Notes under the pieces: model-generated
The model's input: the letters and a program-made list of their open reading frames with translations, nothing else
What the model was told of the DNA's origin: nothing
Databases searched by the model: none
Origin: Sediminicola arcticus
GTDB lineage: Bacteria; Bacteroidota; Bacteroidia; Flavobacteriales; Flavobacteriaceae
Length of the DNA stretch: 64,000 bases
NCBI RefSeq assembly: GCF_040566695.1
Contig: NZ_JBEXAE010000010.1
Coordinates: 1-64,000, forward strand
Direction of reading: 5' to 3'
Made by a program: the position numbers and the translations under genes
In this document: in pieces, positions 53,008 through 61,068 of the stretch
How the letters are laid out: each line of letters opens with the position of its first letter
Numbering within the stretch: the stretch's first letter is position 1

Positions 53008-54540
53008 ATGAATAAGACTGCAAATCAAATGTTAGTGATTTTTGGTGCCTCGGGAGATCTAACTGCCCGGAAGTTGGTCCCCGCAATTTTTAATTTATAC
53101 AAAGGAAAACATCTGCCAGAAAAATTTGTAGTACTAGGTGCAAGTAGAAGTAATTTGTCCAATGAGGAGTTTCGAAAAAAGGTAGTACACGAGAGCAAAT
53201 ATTTAAAAGAAAGGGTAAAGGAAGGACAAGAAGATTTTATAAAGGCGTTCTCTGATAAATTGTTCTATGAGGATTTAGGTAAGGATTACGATACGGATTA
53301 TACCAATATAGCCAAACGGATCAAGGATTTAAATGAAAAGTATGGTACAGAAGATAATTTCATATTTTACTTTTCTACACCTCCTAATTTATATGAGGTC
53401 ATAGCCAAAAACCTTTCTGATCAAGGGTTAAATGATGAGACTAAAGGGTGGAAAAGACTCATAGTTGAAAAACCTTTTGGATATAGCTTGGAAACCGCTC
53501 AGGGATTAAATAAAGGACTTCAAAAATACTTTAACGAATCTCAGATCTACAGGATAGACCATTACTTGGGAAAGGAAACCGTACAGAATTTATTGGTGAC
53601 CCGTTTTTCTAATAGTATTTTTGAACCACTTTGGAATAGAAACTATATACATCATGTTGAAATTACTAATGCTGAAAGCGTTGGGGTCGAAAAAAGAGGG
53701 GGATATTATGATAAATCAGGAGCCCTTCGGGATATGTTCCAGAATCATTTACTGCAGATTGTATCCTTTATTGTTATGGAGCCCCCCATTGATGCTAGTG
53801 CAGAGGCAATACGGAATGAAAAAGTAAAGGCATTAAAATCTTTACGTATCATGATAGAAGAAGAGACTTTGGCCAAGAATACCATAAGAGGTCAATACAT
53901 CGCATCAGATGCTAATGGGAAGCATGTAAAGGGATATAGAGAAGAGGACGATGTTCACCCACAGTCCATGACGGAGACTTATGCAGCTATTAAATTTTAT
54001 GTAGACAACTGGCGTTGGAAAGATGTTCCTTTTTATGTGCGTACCGCAAAGAGGATGCCAACAAAGGTTACAGAGGTGGTTATTCATTTTGAATCTCCCC
54101 ACCATCAAATATTCAAGGATTCTGATATGAACAATAAGGATAATAAATTAATTATCCGGATCCAACCCGATGAGGGCATTATGATCAAATTTGGAGTAAA
54201 AGTTCCTGGTCAGGGCTTTAAAGTAGAACGTGCAAATTTGGATTTTTATTATTCCAGCCTGTCAGAAACTAATGTCATGGAAGCCTATGAGCGTTTATTA
54301 TTGGATGCTATGCAAGGCGATGCAACGCTTTATGCTAGGGCAGACGAAGTTGAGGCAGCATGGAGCTTTGTGGATCCTATTCTAAATTATTGGGAAAATA
54401 GTCCCGATGTCCGGACCTATGGATATTCTGCTGGCGTATGGGGACCAAAAAACGGAGATGACCTTATTGAAGGCAGTATGGGATGGAGGAACCCTGGAGA
54501 ATTTATGGCAGATGATCCTGGCTTCTGCGTAATCAATTAA
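53008..54540 (+). CDS. zwf: Glucose-6-phosphate 1-dehydrogenase
   Basis: First oxidative pentose phosphate step: glucose-6-phosphate plus NADP gives 6-phosphogluconolactone. The N-terminal coenzyme loop reads VIFGASGDLTARKLVPA, and the active site is RIDHYLGKETVQN with the catalytic His/Lys. Length 510 aa is standard. It starts 9 bp before pgl, so the two form one operon, divergent from gnd. Confidence 0.97.
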   Translation: MNKTANQMLVIFGASGDLTARKLVPAIFNLYKGKHLPEKFVVLGASRSNLSNEEFRKKVVHESKYLKERVKEGQEDFIKAFSDKLFYEDLGKDYDTDYTNIAKRIKDLNEKYGTEDNFIFYFSTPPNLYEVIAKNLSDQGLNDETKGWKRLIVEKPFGYSLETAQGLNKGLQKYFNESQIYRIDHYLGKETVQNLLVTRFSNSIFEPLWNRNYIHHVEITNAESVGVEKRGGYYDKSGALRDMFQNHLLQIVSFIVMEPPIDASAEAIRNEKVKALKSLRIMIEEETLAKNTIRGQYIASDANGKHVKGYREEDDVHPQSMTETYAAIKFYVDNWRWKDVPFYVRTAKRMPTKVTEVVIHFESPHHQIFKDSDMNNKDNKLIIRIQPDEGIMIKFGVKVPGQGFKVERANLDFYYSSLSETNVMEAYERLLLDAMQGDATLYARADEVEAAWSFVDPILNYWENSPDVRTYGYSAGVWGPKNGDDLIEGSMGWRNPGEFMADDPGFCVIN

Positions 54541-54549
54541 AAACCTACA

Positions 54550-55275
54550 ATGGAACTTAAAATATTTACAACCAAAGAAGAAGTAGCCAAACGTTTTTCG
54601 GAATATTTGGTGAAAATCACAAATTCTAAGGAAGATGTGCATATAGCCTTATCTGGAGGAAGTACCCCAAAAATTGTCTTTGATGTGCTTGCTGATGAAT
54701 ATGGAAAGGACATTAATTGGGATAATGTACATTTTTATTGGGGAGATGAACGTTGTGTACCTCCAACCCATGAGGAGAGCAATTATAAAATGACATCAAC
54801 CCATTTGTTTAAAAAAATTAGTATTCCTGAAGGTAATATTCATCGGATTCAAGGAGAGGACGACCCAAAGAAAGAAGCGAAGCGATATGCACAGCTTTTA
54901 GACGATAGATTGCCAAAACGCAATAGAAAACCACAATTTGATCTAGTGATATTGGGAATGGGTGATGACGGACACACGGCCTCCATTTTTCCTCACGAAA
55001 TTGAGCTATGGGATGCCAAAGAGAATTGTGTCGTTGCAGTACATCCAGATTCCGGGCAACGAAGAATTACTATTACTGGCAAAATTATTAACAACTCTAA
55101 AGAGGTTGCCTTTCTTGTGACTGGAGCGGGAAAAGCAGAAAAAGTGGAAGAAATTATGAAGAAGGAAGGGGATTATGTCTCTTATCCAGCTTCTTTAGTA
55201 GCCCCAACCTCAGGACAGCTTATTTGGTTTTTAGATTCAGATGCCTCTAAAGAGCTTATGTCAATTCGAGGCTAA
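54550..55275 (+). CDS. pgl: 6-phosphogluconolactonase
   Basis: Hydrolyses 6-phosphogluconolactone. DevB/Pgl family motifs are IALSGGSTPK, FYWGDERCVPPTHEESNYKM and GMGDDGHTASIFPH, and length 241 aa fits. It is 9 bp downstream of zwf in one operon. Its 3' end overlaps the convergent thioesterase gene by 20 bp. Confidence 0.96.
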   Translation: MELKIFTTKEEVAKRFSEYLVKITNSKEDVHIALSGGSTPKIVFDVLADEYGKDINWDNVHFYWGDERCVPPTHEESNYKMTSTHLFKKISIPEGNIHRIQGEDDPKKEAKRYAQLLDDRLPKRNRKPQFDLVILGMGDDGHTASIFPHEIELWDAKENCVVAVHPDSGQRRITITGKIINNSKEVAFLVTGAGKAEKVEEIMKKEGDYVSYPASLVAPTSGQLIWFLDSDASKELMSIRG

Positions 55276-55801
55276 CATTTTCTGTCTTTAAGGCTTCTAG
55301 GTGGTCTTCCAGTTTAAATTTAGAAGAAGTGAACTTGGTGCTTCTTAGAGTAGATTCGTTTTTTCGTTGAATACTGCGAGCAAATCTTCGTACTCCTTGT
55401 TTGTCCGTTAGCAAAAGCCCGGGAACAGAAATGTTTTTACCGTTAGCATCTTTGGCTACCATTGTAAAATAGGAGGAATTGCAATGTTTGACCTCCCCTG
55501 AGGTGATGTTCTCCGATTCTACCCTCACACCCACAACCATAGACGTGCGTCCTGTATAATTGATGGATGCTTTTAAGGTTACCAATTCTCCCACTTCTAT
55601 AGGATTTAAAAAATCTACTTTATTGACCGAGGCCGTTACACAGTAACTCCTTGAATGTTTTGAGGCACAGGCAAAAGCAATCTGGTCCATTAGGTTCAAT
55701 ATATATCCACCATGTATTTTTCCTCCAAAATTTGAATTTACGGGTAGCATGAGCTCCATTAAGGATATGCGGGTCTCTTTTGGTGTTTTAAACTTGTTCA
55801 T
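55256..55801 (-). CDS. Acyl-CoA thioesterase (hotdog, YciA-like)
   Basis: 181-aa hotdog-fold thioesterase. The active-site helix region reads VNSNFGGKIHGGYILNLMDQIA (Asn/Gly motif, then catalytic Asp in LMDQIA), and the beta-sheet continues with VTASVNKVDFLNPIEVGELV. The usual form is a hexamer cleaving medium- to long-chain acyl-CoA. It is the last gene of an operon with rmuC and a small membrane protein (6-bp gap to the latter) and overlaps pgl by 20 bp. Confidence 0.85.
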   Translation of the reverse strand: MNKFKTPKETRISLMELMLPVNSNFGGKIHGGYILNLMDQIAFACASKHSRSYCVTASVNKVDFLNPIEVGELVTLKASINYTGRTSMVVGVRVESENITSGEVKHCNSSYFTMVAKDANGKNISVPGLLLTDKQGVRRFARSIQRKNESTLRSTKFTSSKFKLEDHLEALKTENVSLELT

Positions 55802-55807
55802 GGTTGG

Positions 55808-56173
55808 TTAGTTTCTAAAATGTGGTGATCTTTCTGGTTTTACTTCTGTAATAAAATATCTTGTATCTCCCAACCAGGAAAAGGTTCTAAACCGTTCTGC
55901 ATAGTTTACTTTTACATATTGCCCTTGATATTCTTGAAGCTTATTTATGACTTCTTTGTCCTTGTCGAGTACAGAAAAGGTAAAGATCTGGGCGCCGGAT
56001 ATGCCTTGGCTAATTTCTCCCTCCCAGGTTTTGATTAAAACCCCTTTATGGCTTATTTTTATGAGTTCTCCTGAACGTACTCCATCACTATAGGGAACAT
56101 AATATATGAAGGCATAATATATGGAAAAGAGGGCTATTACTGCCACAATTCCTATTGTCAGAAATTTTCTCAT
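55808..56173 (-). CDS. Small membrane-anchored protein of unknown function
   Basis: 121 aa with one N-terminal hydrophobic segment (FLTIGIVAVIALFSIYYAFIYYV), then a compact beta-rich domain (GVRSGELIKISHKGVLIKTWEGEI, VKVNYAERFRTFSWLGDTRYF). Many flavobacterial entries of this type seem to be labelled 6-phosphogluconate dehydrogenase, but this protein lacks every motif of Gnd; that label is a probable database error, perhaps from its nearness to gnd/zwf. It overlaps rmuC by 4 bp (ATGA) and is 6 bp from the thioesterase gene, so it is translationally coupled to rmuC. Function unknown. Confidence 0.75.
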   Translation of the reverse strand: MRKFLTIGIVAVIALFSIYYAFIYYVPYSDGVRSGELIKISHKGVLIKTWEGEISQGISGAQIFTFSVLDKDKEVINKLQEYQGQYVKVNYAERFRTFSWLGDTRYFITEVKPERSPHFRN

Positions 56174-57528
56174 AGTTCAAGTTTAGGTTCTTCCTCAAAA
56201 TCGTCTTCAAGATCATCATCTTGTGCACGTTTTAGCAAGTTTTCTGGGATCGATTTTTTTGCTTTCGCCCCCATTCTTTTCAGCTTTTCAATGCTGGTAA
56301 TAATATTTCCCCTGCCATCTATCAATTTGTTCATGGCCCCTTTATATTCTATTTTGGCCTCATCCATTTTTTTGCCCACTTTAGTAAGGTCAGAAACAAA
56401 ACCTTCAAACTTATCATAAAGGGCTCCCGCCTGACGGGCTATCTCAATAGCATTTCGCTGTTGTTTTTCGTTGTTCCACATGCTGTCTATGGTCCTTAAG
56501 GTGGCCAATAGAGTAGAAGGGGTAACAATAATAATATTCTGTTCAAATGCCTTGTTGTAAAGGGAGTTATCATTGTTGATGGCAATGGCAAAGGCCGGCT
56601 CTATGGGCACAAACATCAACACAAAATCTGGACTATCCATTTCGTACAGATCTTCATATTTTTTGGCCGATAATTGATCAACATGTCTGCGAAGGGAATT
56701 AACATGGTCTTTTAAAAACTTATCACGCATATCGTCCTCCGCATTTACATAGCGCTCATAATCTGTTAAAGACACCTTGGAGTCTACAATCATTTTTTTG
56801 CCATCGGGCAGGTTGATGATTACATCGGGTAGAACACGACTTCCATCCTCTCTTGTAAAACTTTGTTGTACCGTATATTCCCGGTCTTTTTCCAAACCAG
56901 ATTTTTCCAATACCCGTTCCAAAACCAATTCCCCCCAATTTCCTTGCATCTTACTGTCTCCTTTTAAGGCTTTGGTAAGGTTTTCTGCTTCTTGGGTGAT
57001 CTTTAGGTTTTGTGTTTGCAAATTGGCCAGTTGTTCCTTTAAAGCGGAGTGCATGCCCACGCTCTCTTTTTGACTGTCATCGACCTTTTTTTCAAAAAGC
57101 AAGATCTTATCTTGTAGTGGAGTCAATATGTTTTTGATGTTTATTCTGTTCTGTTCGGTGAACTTGGTACTCTTTTCATCCAAGATTTTGTTGGCTAGGT
57201 TTTCGAACTCTTTGGTGAACTTTTCCTGAAGCTTTTCTACTTCTTGTTTTTGCTCCCTATTTTTTAAATCCAAATTCTCTAGGTCTGCTTGGTATCGCGT
57301 TATTTGGTTGCTCAATTGCTCTTTCTCTGAACGCAGCTGATCTTTTTCCCCATCTGAAGTTTTTAGTTTTTCTTCTAGAGAAGTGAGATTGTAACGCAGT
57401 TGTTGCTCCCTTTCCACTAGGGTACTTTGACCTGATTTTGTTTTTAAAGTTTGAATGTAATGGCCAAGAAAAAAGCCAAGGCCCAAAAATAATAATCCTA
57501 AAATGATGTAGGTAAGCAATCCGTCCAT
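56170..57528 (-). CDS. rmuC: DNA recombination protein RmuC
   Basis: 452-aa protein linked to limiting recombination between short inverted repeats. An N-terminal transmembrane helix (LTYIILGLLFLGLGFFLGHYI) is followed by a long coiled coil (about residues 35-200, many Glu/Gln/Lys heptads) and a nuclease-like core with the signature MQGNWGELVLERVLEKSGL, then DVIINLPDGKKMIVDSKVSL where Asp/Lys residues of the PD-(D/E)XK-like site lie. It leads the operon with the small membrane protein and thioesterase genes. Confidence 0.92.
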   Translation of the reverse strand: MDGLLTYIILGLLFLGLGFFLGHYIQTLKTKSGQSTLVEREQQLRYNLTSLEEKLKTSDGEKDQLRSEKEQLSNQITRYQADLENLDLKNREQKQEVEKLQEKFTKEFENLANKILDEKSTKFTEQNRINIKNILTPLQDKILLFEKKVDDSQKESVGMHSALKEQLANLQTQNLKITQEAENLTKALKGDSKMQGNWGELVLERVLEKSGLEKDREYTVQQSFTREDGSRVLPDVIINLPDGKKMIVDSKVSLTDYERYVNAEDDMRDKFLKDHVNSLRRHVDQLSAKKYEDLYEMDSPDFVLMFVPIEPAFAIAINNDNSLYNKAFEQNIIIVTPSTLLATLRTIDSMWNNEKQQRNAIEIARQAGALYDKFEGFVSDLTKVGKKMDEAKIEYKGAMNKLIDGRGNIITSIEKLKRMGAKAKKSIPENLLKRAQDDDLEDDFEEEPKLEL

Positions 57529-57591
57529 TGATAATATGTTCTCTGAGGTAAAGATAAAGGATTGATCTTAAATTATCACTCAACCTTGTTC

Positions 57592-58386
57592 TTACTTTTT
57601 AACTTTGAATGAACCTGATTGACTATCAAAAGTTATGGTGTCCGCGGGGAATAAATTTTCAAAACTTTTATGGGTAATGAGCTCACAGGGTTTCCCAAAG
57701 CTGCTTTTATTTTCTTCCATAATCAACATCTTGTCGCACAATTGAATTGCAATTTCAATTTCATGGGTTGTAAAGAGAATGGTTTTTTTAGTCTCATGCG
57801 CTATCGCTCGTAATAATTTCAAGATATGTACTTTATGGTAAAGATCTAAGTGGGAGGTAGGTTCGTCCAGTAACATAATACTTGTGTCCTGTGCCAAGGC
57901 CCTAGCAATCATAACTTTTTGGAGTTGCCCATCACTCAGTTCATAACATTTTTTATGTTGTAGTTCTTCAATTTGCACCATTCTTATTGCCTTGCTTATT
58001 TTATCTTTATCCAATTTAGTCAAAGTGCCTATCCAATTGGTATAGGGTTGCCTCCCAAGACTAATGAGTTCCAAAACGGTTAGATTTTTAGAAGCCACGG
58101 GCTCTGTTAATACAATGCTTATTTTTGACGCCAAACCCAAAGAGGTATAAGATTCTAAGTTCTTACCATCCAATAGTATTTCCCCAGTTAATTTAGGTTG
58201 TACCATTCCCAATGTCCGTAATAAAGTGGATTTACCAATACCATTAACACCTACTATAGCAGCCAATTCTCCTTTTTGTAGTGAAAAAGAAACATCCGTG
58301 GCTACAATATTTTTTTGTTTTTTATTTAGATAGCCTATGGTAAGGTGACTTGTGCTTAGTGCGATATGTGTATCTGTAGTATTAAT
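57592..58386 (-). CDS. btuD: ABC transporter ATPase of the cobalamin importer (BtuD-like), start uncertain
   Basis: ATPase of a FecCD/BtuCD-type importer. Motifs are Walker A GVNGIGKST, Q-loop region, signature LSDGQLQKVMIARAL (LSGGQ variant), Walker B IMLLDEPTSHLD and H-loop TTHE. The first ATG/GTG/TTG in frame is a TTG at 58266, immediately before Walker A, which would remove the first beta-strands and A-loop. The frame stays open to a TAA at 58414 and encodes a normal N-terminus (HIALSTSHLTIGYL), so real translation should begin upstream, perhaps at ATT 58386 (giving 264 aa, normal length). It lies 45 bp after the permease stop and ends the btuFCD operon. Function is inferred from the riboswitch and neighbours. 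Confidence 0.8.
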   Translation of the reverse strand: MNTTDTHIALSTSHLTIGYLNKKQKNIVATDVSFSLQKGELAAIVGVNGIGKSTLLRTLGMVQPKLTGEILLDGKNLESYTSLGLASKISIVLTEPVASKNLTVLELISLGRQPYTNWIGTLTKLDKDKISKAIRMVQIEELQHKKCYELSDGQLQKVMIARALAQDTSIMLLDEPTSHLDLYHKVHILKLLRAIAHETKKTILFTTHEIEIAIQLCDKMLIMEENKSSFGKPCELITHKSFENLFPADTITFDSQSGSFKVKK

Positions 58387-58431
58387 TTTCGGTAGCTTAA
58401 TTTGTTTATAGTCTTATCAATTGAAGTTTTC

Positions 58432-59463
58432 TTAAAATATCATCTTCCTTTTTCTAACCAATAACCAGATAACCACAGGTGCACCAATAATGGAGGTGAT
58501 GGCATTTATGGGAAGCACATTGGCTGAGGTTGGTAATTGAGCAATGGTATCACATACCAACATCAGGATTGCCCCGTATAAAAGTACGGCAAGAACAAGT
58601 ATTTTATGGTCGGTCGTATTAAAAATCTGCCTTGTCAAATGTGGCACGGCGAGCCCAACAAATGCTATTGGACCTGCAAAGGCAGTAATACCGCCGGCGA
58701 GCAGTCCGGTAGCCAGAATAATTAAAAATCTTTTTTTTACAATGTCTACTCCAAGACTTCGGGCATAATTTTCACCCAAGAGCATTGCATTTAATGATTT
58801 AATGGCTGCAATGCTCAAAAGAATGCCTATTGCAAGTATTATAAATAATAGCCCTATTTGTGACCAAGACAGGTTCCCAAGGCTACCAAAAGACCAGTAA
58901 ACATATTGCTGTAATTTTTCAGCATTGGTAAAATAGGATAAAACGCTCACTACGGCTGCAGTGATACTGCCAAACATTAGACCTATGATTAAAAGAGCCA
59001 TGGTATCTTTTACTTTTGAGGCTACAACCATAACGGCCAAAAGCACTATAAAACTGCCAATGCTAGACACAATAGCTAAGGAAATATCATTTATCAAGCC
59101 GAAGCTAAATAAGCCAGAAAACAAAGATGAGCCCATAATGAGCATAGCCGCACCCAAACTTGCACCGGAACTTATGCCCAACACAAAAGGTCCAGCTAAA
59201 GGATTTCGAAAAAGCGTCTGCATGAGCAAACCGCTTAAGGCGAGTCCACTACCCACCAATATAGCAGTCAAAGCCTTTGGTATTCTATAGTTCCATATGA
59301 TGTAACCCCATGCCTCATTGGCAAGTGGCTCATTAAAAATAGCTTTTAGAGTGGACATAAATGGAATGGCCACAGATCCCAAACTGATATTAATCACAAA
59401 GCAAAGAATCAAGGCTAACAGCAAAAAAGTAAAAGGTGCTTTATATGATTTGGGTGACTGCAT
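58432..59463 (-). CDS. btuC: ABC transporter permease of the cobalamin importer (BtuC/FecCD family)
   Basis: 343-aa inner-membrane permease with about ten transmembrane helices and the FecCD signature RNPLAGPFVLGISSGASLGAA. GLAVPHLTRQIFNT near residue 275 is the usual coupling region, where the ATPase docks. It starts directly after the binding-protein stop (no gap) and precedes the ATPase gene, so all three are one operon. The family also includes iron-siderophore and haem permeases; the cobalamin assignment comes from the divergent riboswitch-btuB-btuG unit. Confidence 0.85.
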   Translation of the reverse strand: MQSPKSYKAPFTFLLLALILCFVINISLGSVAIPFMSTLKAIFNEPLANEAWGYIIWNYRIPKALTAILVGSGLALSGLLMQTLFRNPLAGPFVLGISSGASLGAAMLIMGSSLFSGLFSFGLINDISLAIVSSIGSFIVLLAVMVVASKVKDTMALLIIGLMFGSITAAVVSVLSYFTNAEKLQQYVYWSFGSLGNLSWSQIGLLFIILAIGILLSIAAIKSLNAMLLGENYARSLGVDIVKKRFLIILATGLLAGGITAFAGPIAFVGLAVPHLTRQIFNTTDHKILVLAVLLYGAILMLVCDTIAQLPTSANVLPINAITSIIGAPVVIWLLVRKRKMIF

Positions 59464-60609
59464 TTATTCCAAGGGTTTAAAAAAGAAAGGTTCATAAACC
59501 GGTAACAATTCTGGATGGAAGATATGGATGAGATCTTTTAAGACTAAATCGGGTCTATTTGGTGCCAACTCATAGTAAAGTACTCCGCCTGATGCTCCTT
59601 TTGAACTGGCATAGCTGTATATCTTACGTTCTTTAAATGCATTAAATTGGATATAATGTCTGTTGCCCTCTTCCAATTGTTTATAAGATGTGTATTGGGA
59701 AGGGGAGATCCAAAAATCGGCCTCTTTCGCAGTATCAAGAACACTTTCCACACTTAGAGATAAACTTCCTGTTTCTTCTGTGCTCCTCCATAAATAGGCA
59801 GCATTCGCATCAGATATAAAATTGGAAGCCCAACTTTTTCCTCCTGGCAGATACCACACATCCTTATAAAGAGCACCGCTTAAAACTGTAGGTCTGCTTT
59901 TAGCTTTGAGAGCCATTTGTTTGGCTTGGTTGTAATTGGTTTCAATGGCTTTAAAAATAGAATCTGCTTTTTTTTCCAGATGATAAAAAGGAGCAAAGAA
60001 TTTGATCCATTCCGCTTTGCCCAAGGGAGTTTCTTCTGTCCAATCCCCATTGTAAACCACGGGGATGTTAGAATTCTGTATTGTGCTATAGGCTTTGTTA
60101 CGATTGTCTATACTAAAACCTATCACTGCATCCGGTTGCAGGGCTATTACCATTTCGGCATTAATGGCTTCATTGTTGCCTAATTCCTGAACTATATTTT
60201 TAGCAATTAGGTTTCTAGTTTTTTCCGAAGAGATGTATTCAGTATTTGGGAACCCTATCAGTGTGTTCTCCACTCCCAGTATCTCCAAAGCGGGGATATG
60301 GGTAGTAGATGTTACCACAATTTTTGCAATAGGAGTGGCGATGACAGCGTCATATTCATCCCTATTCAAAGTGACAAAAGCTAATTTTTCCTTAGGGACC
60401 AAAGCATAAGTAAATGCTGCTTCCGCGTTTGGCCATGGCGAGGTTATTTTAATAGTGGTAATTCCTTCTGATGATTTGGTAATAGTAAAACCTTTAGCAT
60501 GAGAAATAGCGATGGTTTCTGTTGGTATAGATGATGGAATTTTCTCTTTGGGTTCCTGTTTACAGGACAAAAAAACCAATAGTACCAGAAGACAGTGAAT
60601 AGTTTTCAA
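59464..60609 (-). CDS. btuF: Periplasmic binding lipoprotein of the cobalamin importer (BtuF-like)
   Basis: Substrate-binding lipoprotein of the helical-backbone class III (BtuF/FecB/FhuD). The open frame begins at a TTG at 60636, but that codon is part of the -7 promoter box, so the next TTG at 60609 is preferred; it gives MKTIHCLLVLLVFLSC with lipobox FLSC (Cys16). No ATG lies nearby. The domain has two lobes joined by a long helix (EAINAEMVIALQPDAVIGFS, then KAIETNYNQAKQMALKAK). It would hand cobalamin from the outer membrane to the permease. Adjacent to btuC with no gap. Confidence 0.82.
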   Translation of the reverse strand: MKTIHCLLVLLVFLSCKQEPKEKIPSSIPTETIAISHAKGFTITKSSEGITTIKITSPWPNAEAAFTYALVPKEKLAFVTLNRDEYDAVIATPIAKIVVTSTTHIPALEILGVENTLIGFPNTEYISSEKTRNLIAKNIVQELGNNEAINAEMVIALQPDAVIGFSIDNRNKAYSTIQNSNIPVVYNGDWTEETPLGKAEWIKFFAPFYHLEKKADSIFKAIETNYNQAKQMALKAKSRPTVLSGALYKDVWYLPGGKSWASNFISDANAAYLWRSTEETGSLSLSVESVLDTAKEADFWISPSQYTSYKQLEEGNRHYIQFNAFKERKIYSYASSKGASGGVLYYELAPNRPDLVLKDLIHIFHPELLPVYEPFFFKPLE

Positions 60610-60633
60610 AAAATAATGATTTTGGTATATGGG

Positions 60634-60641
60634 CAAAAGTA
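60634..60641 (-). promoter_or_regulatory. -7 promoter box of the btuFCD operon
   Basis: TACTTTTG on the minus strand matches TAnnTTTG, 24 bp upstream of the TTG start at 60609. It covers the alternative TTG at 60636, which cannot then be the start. No clear -33 box. Confidence 0.5.
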
Positions 60642-60804
60642 GTATTTAATTCTTGAATGAAATTTTAAACTACAGACTATAAAACCCATGATGCTTTGTT
60701 ATTTGCTTAATCATTGCTTTTATTATTTGTGGATTATCTGTATTTCAGAATCTCAAACATAAAAATGGGTGATTTTTGTAAAAAAAGGTTTAATTTCGAA
60801 CAGA

Positions 60805-61025
60805 ATTTTGGTTTCTATTATTTTTAATAGGATTAAAAGGGAATTCGGTGTAATTCCGAAGCTGTTCCCGCAACTGTAAGCTATGCCCATTTGAATGGGT
60901 GCTCGCTACATCTTCAAAAACCACTGTTTATGCTGATACGTTTTCAGCACTTGTCCCTAAAAAGTCAAGTAATATAAATGGGAAGGTACGTAGTAAGACG
61001 CAAGTCAGGAGACCTGCCAAGTTCA
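60805..61025 (+). ncRNA. Cobalamin (B12) riboswitch
   Basis: Leader RNA upstream of btuB. The conserved core reads AGGGAATTCGGTG, then AATTCCGAAGCTGTTCCCGC AACTGTAA (60838-60879), and the B12 box AGTCAGGAGACCTGCC lies at 61003-61018. Weak P1 pairing is possible between ATTTTGG (60805-60811) and the CCAAGTT after the box. A small hairpin (AAGAC/GTCTT, 61039-61061) ends 7 bp before the btuB ATG and may act as the translational switch. The class binds adenosyl- or methylcobalamin and represses expression when the vitamin is plentiful. It serves only the + strand unit; I see no second B12 box for btuFCD. Confidence 0.93.
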
Positions 61026-61068
61026 TAACTAAAATGAAAAGACTTTCGGGTAAAAGGTCTTCATTGAT

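Noticed and set aside
60721..60804. Promoter for the B12 riboswitch transcript
   Set aside because: The nearest box (TAATTTCG, 60791-60798) has one mismatch and the TTG upstream is only 12 bp away, so I do not list it as a feature.
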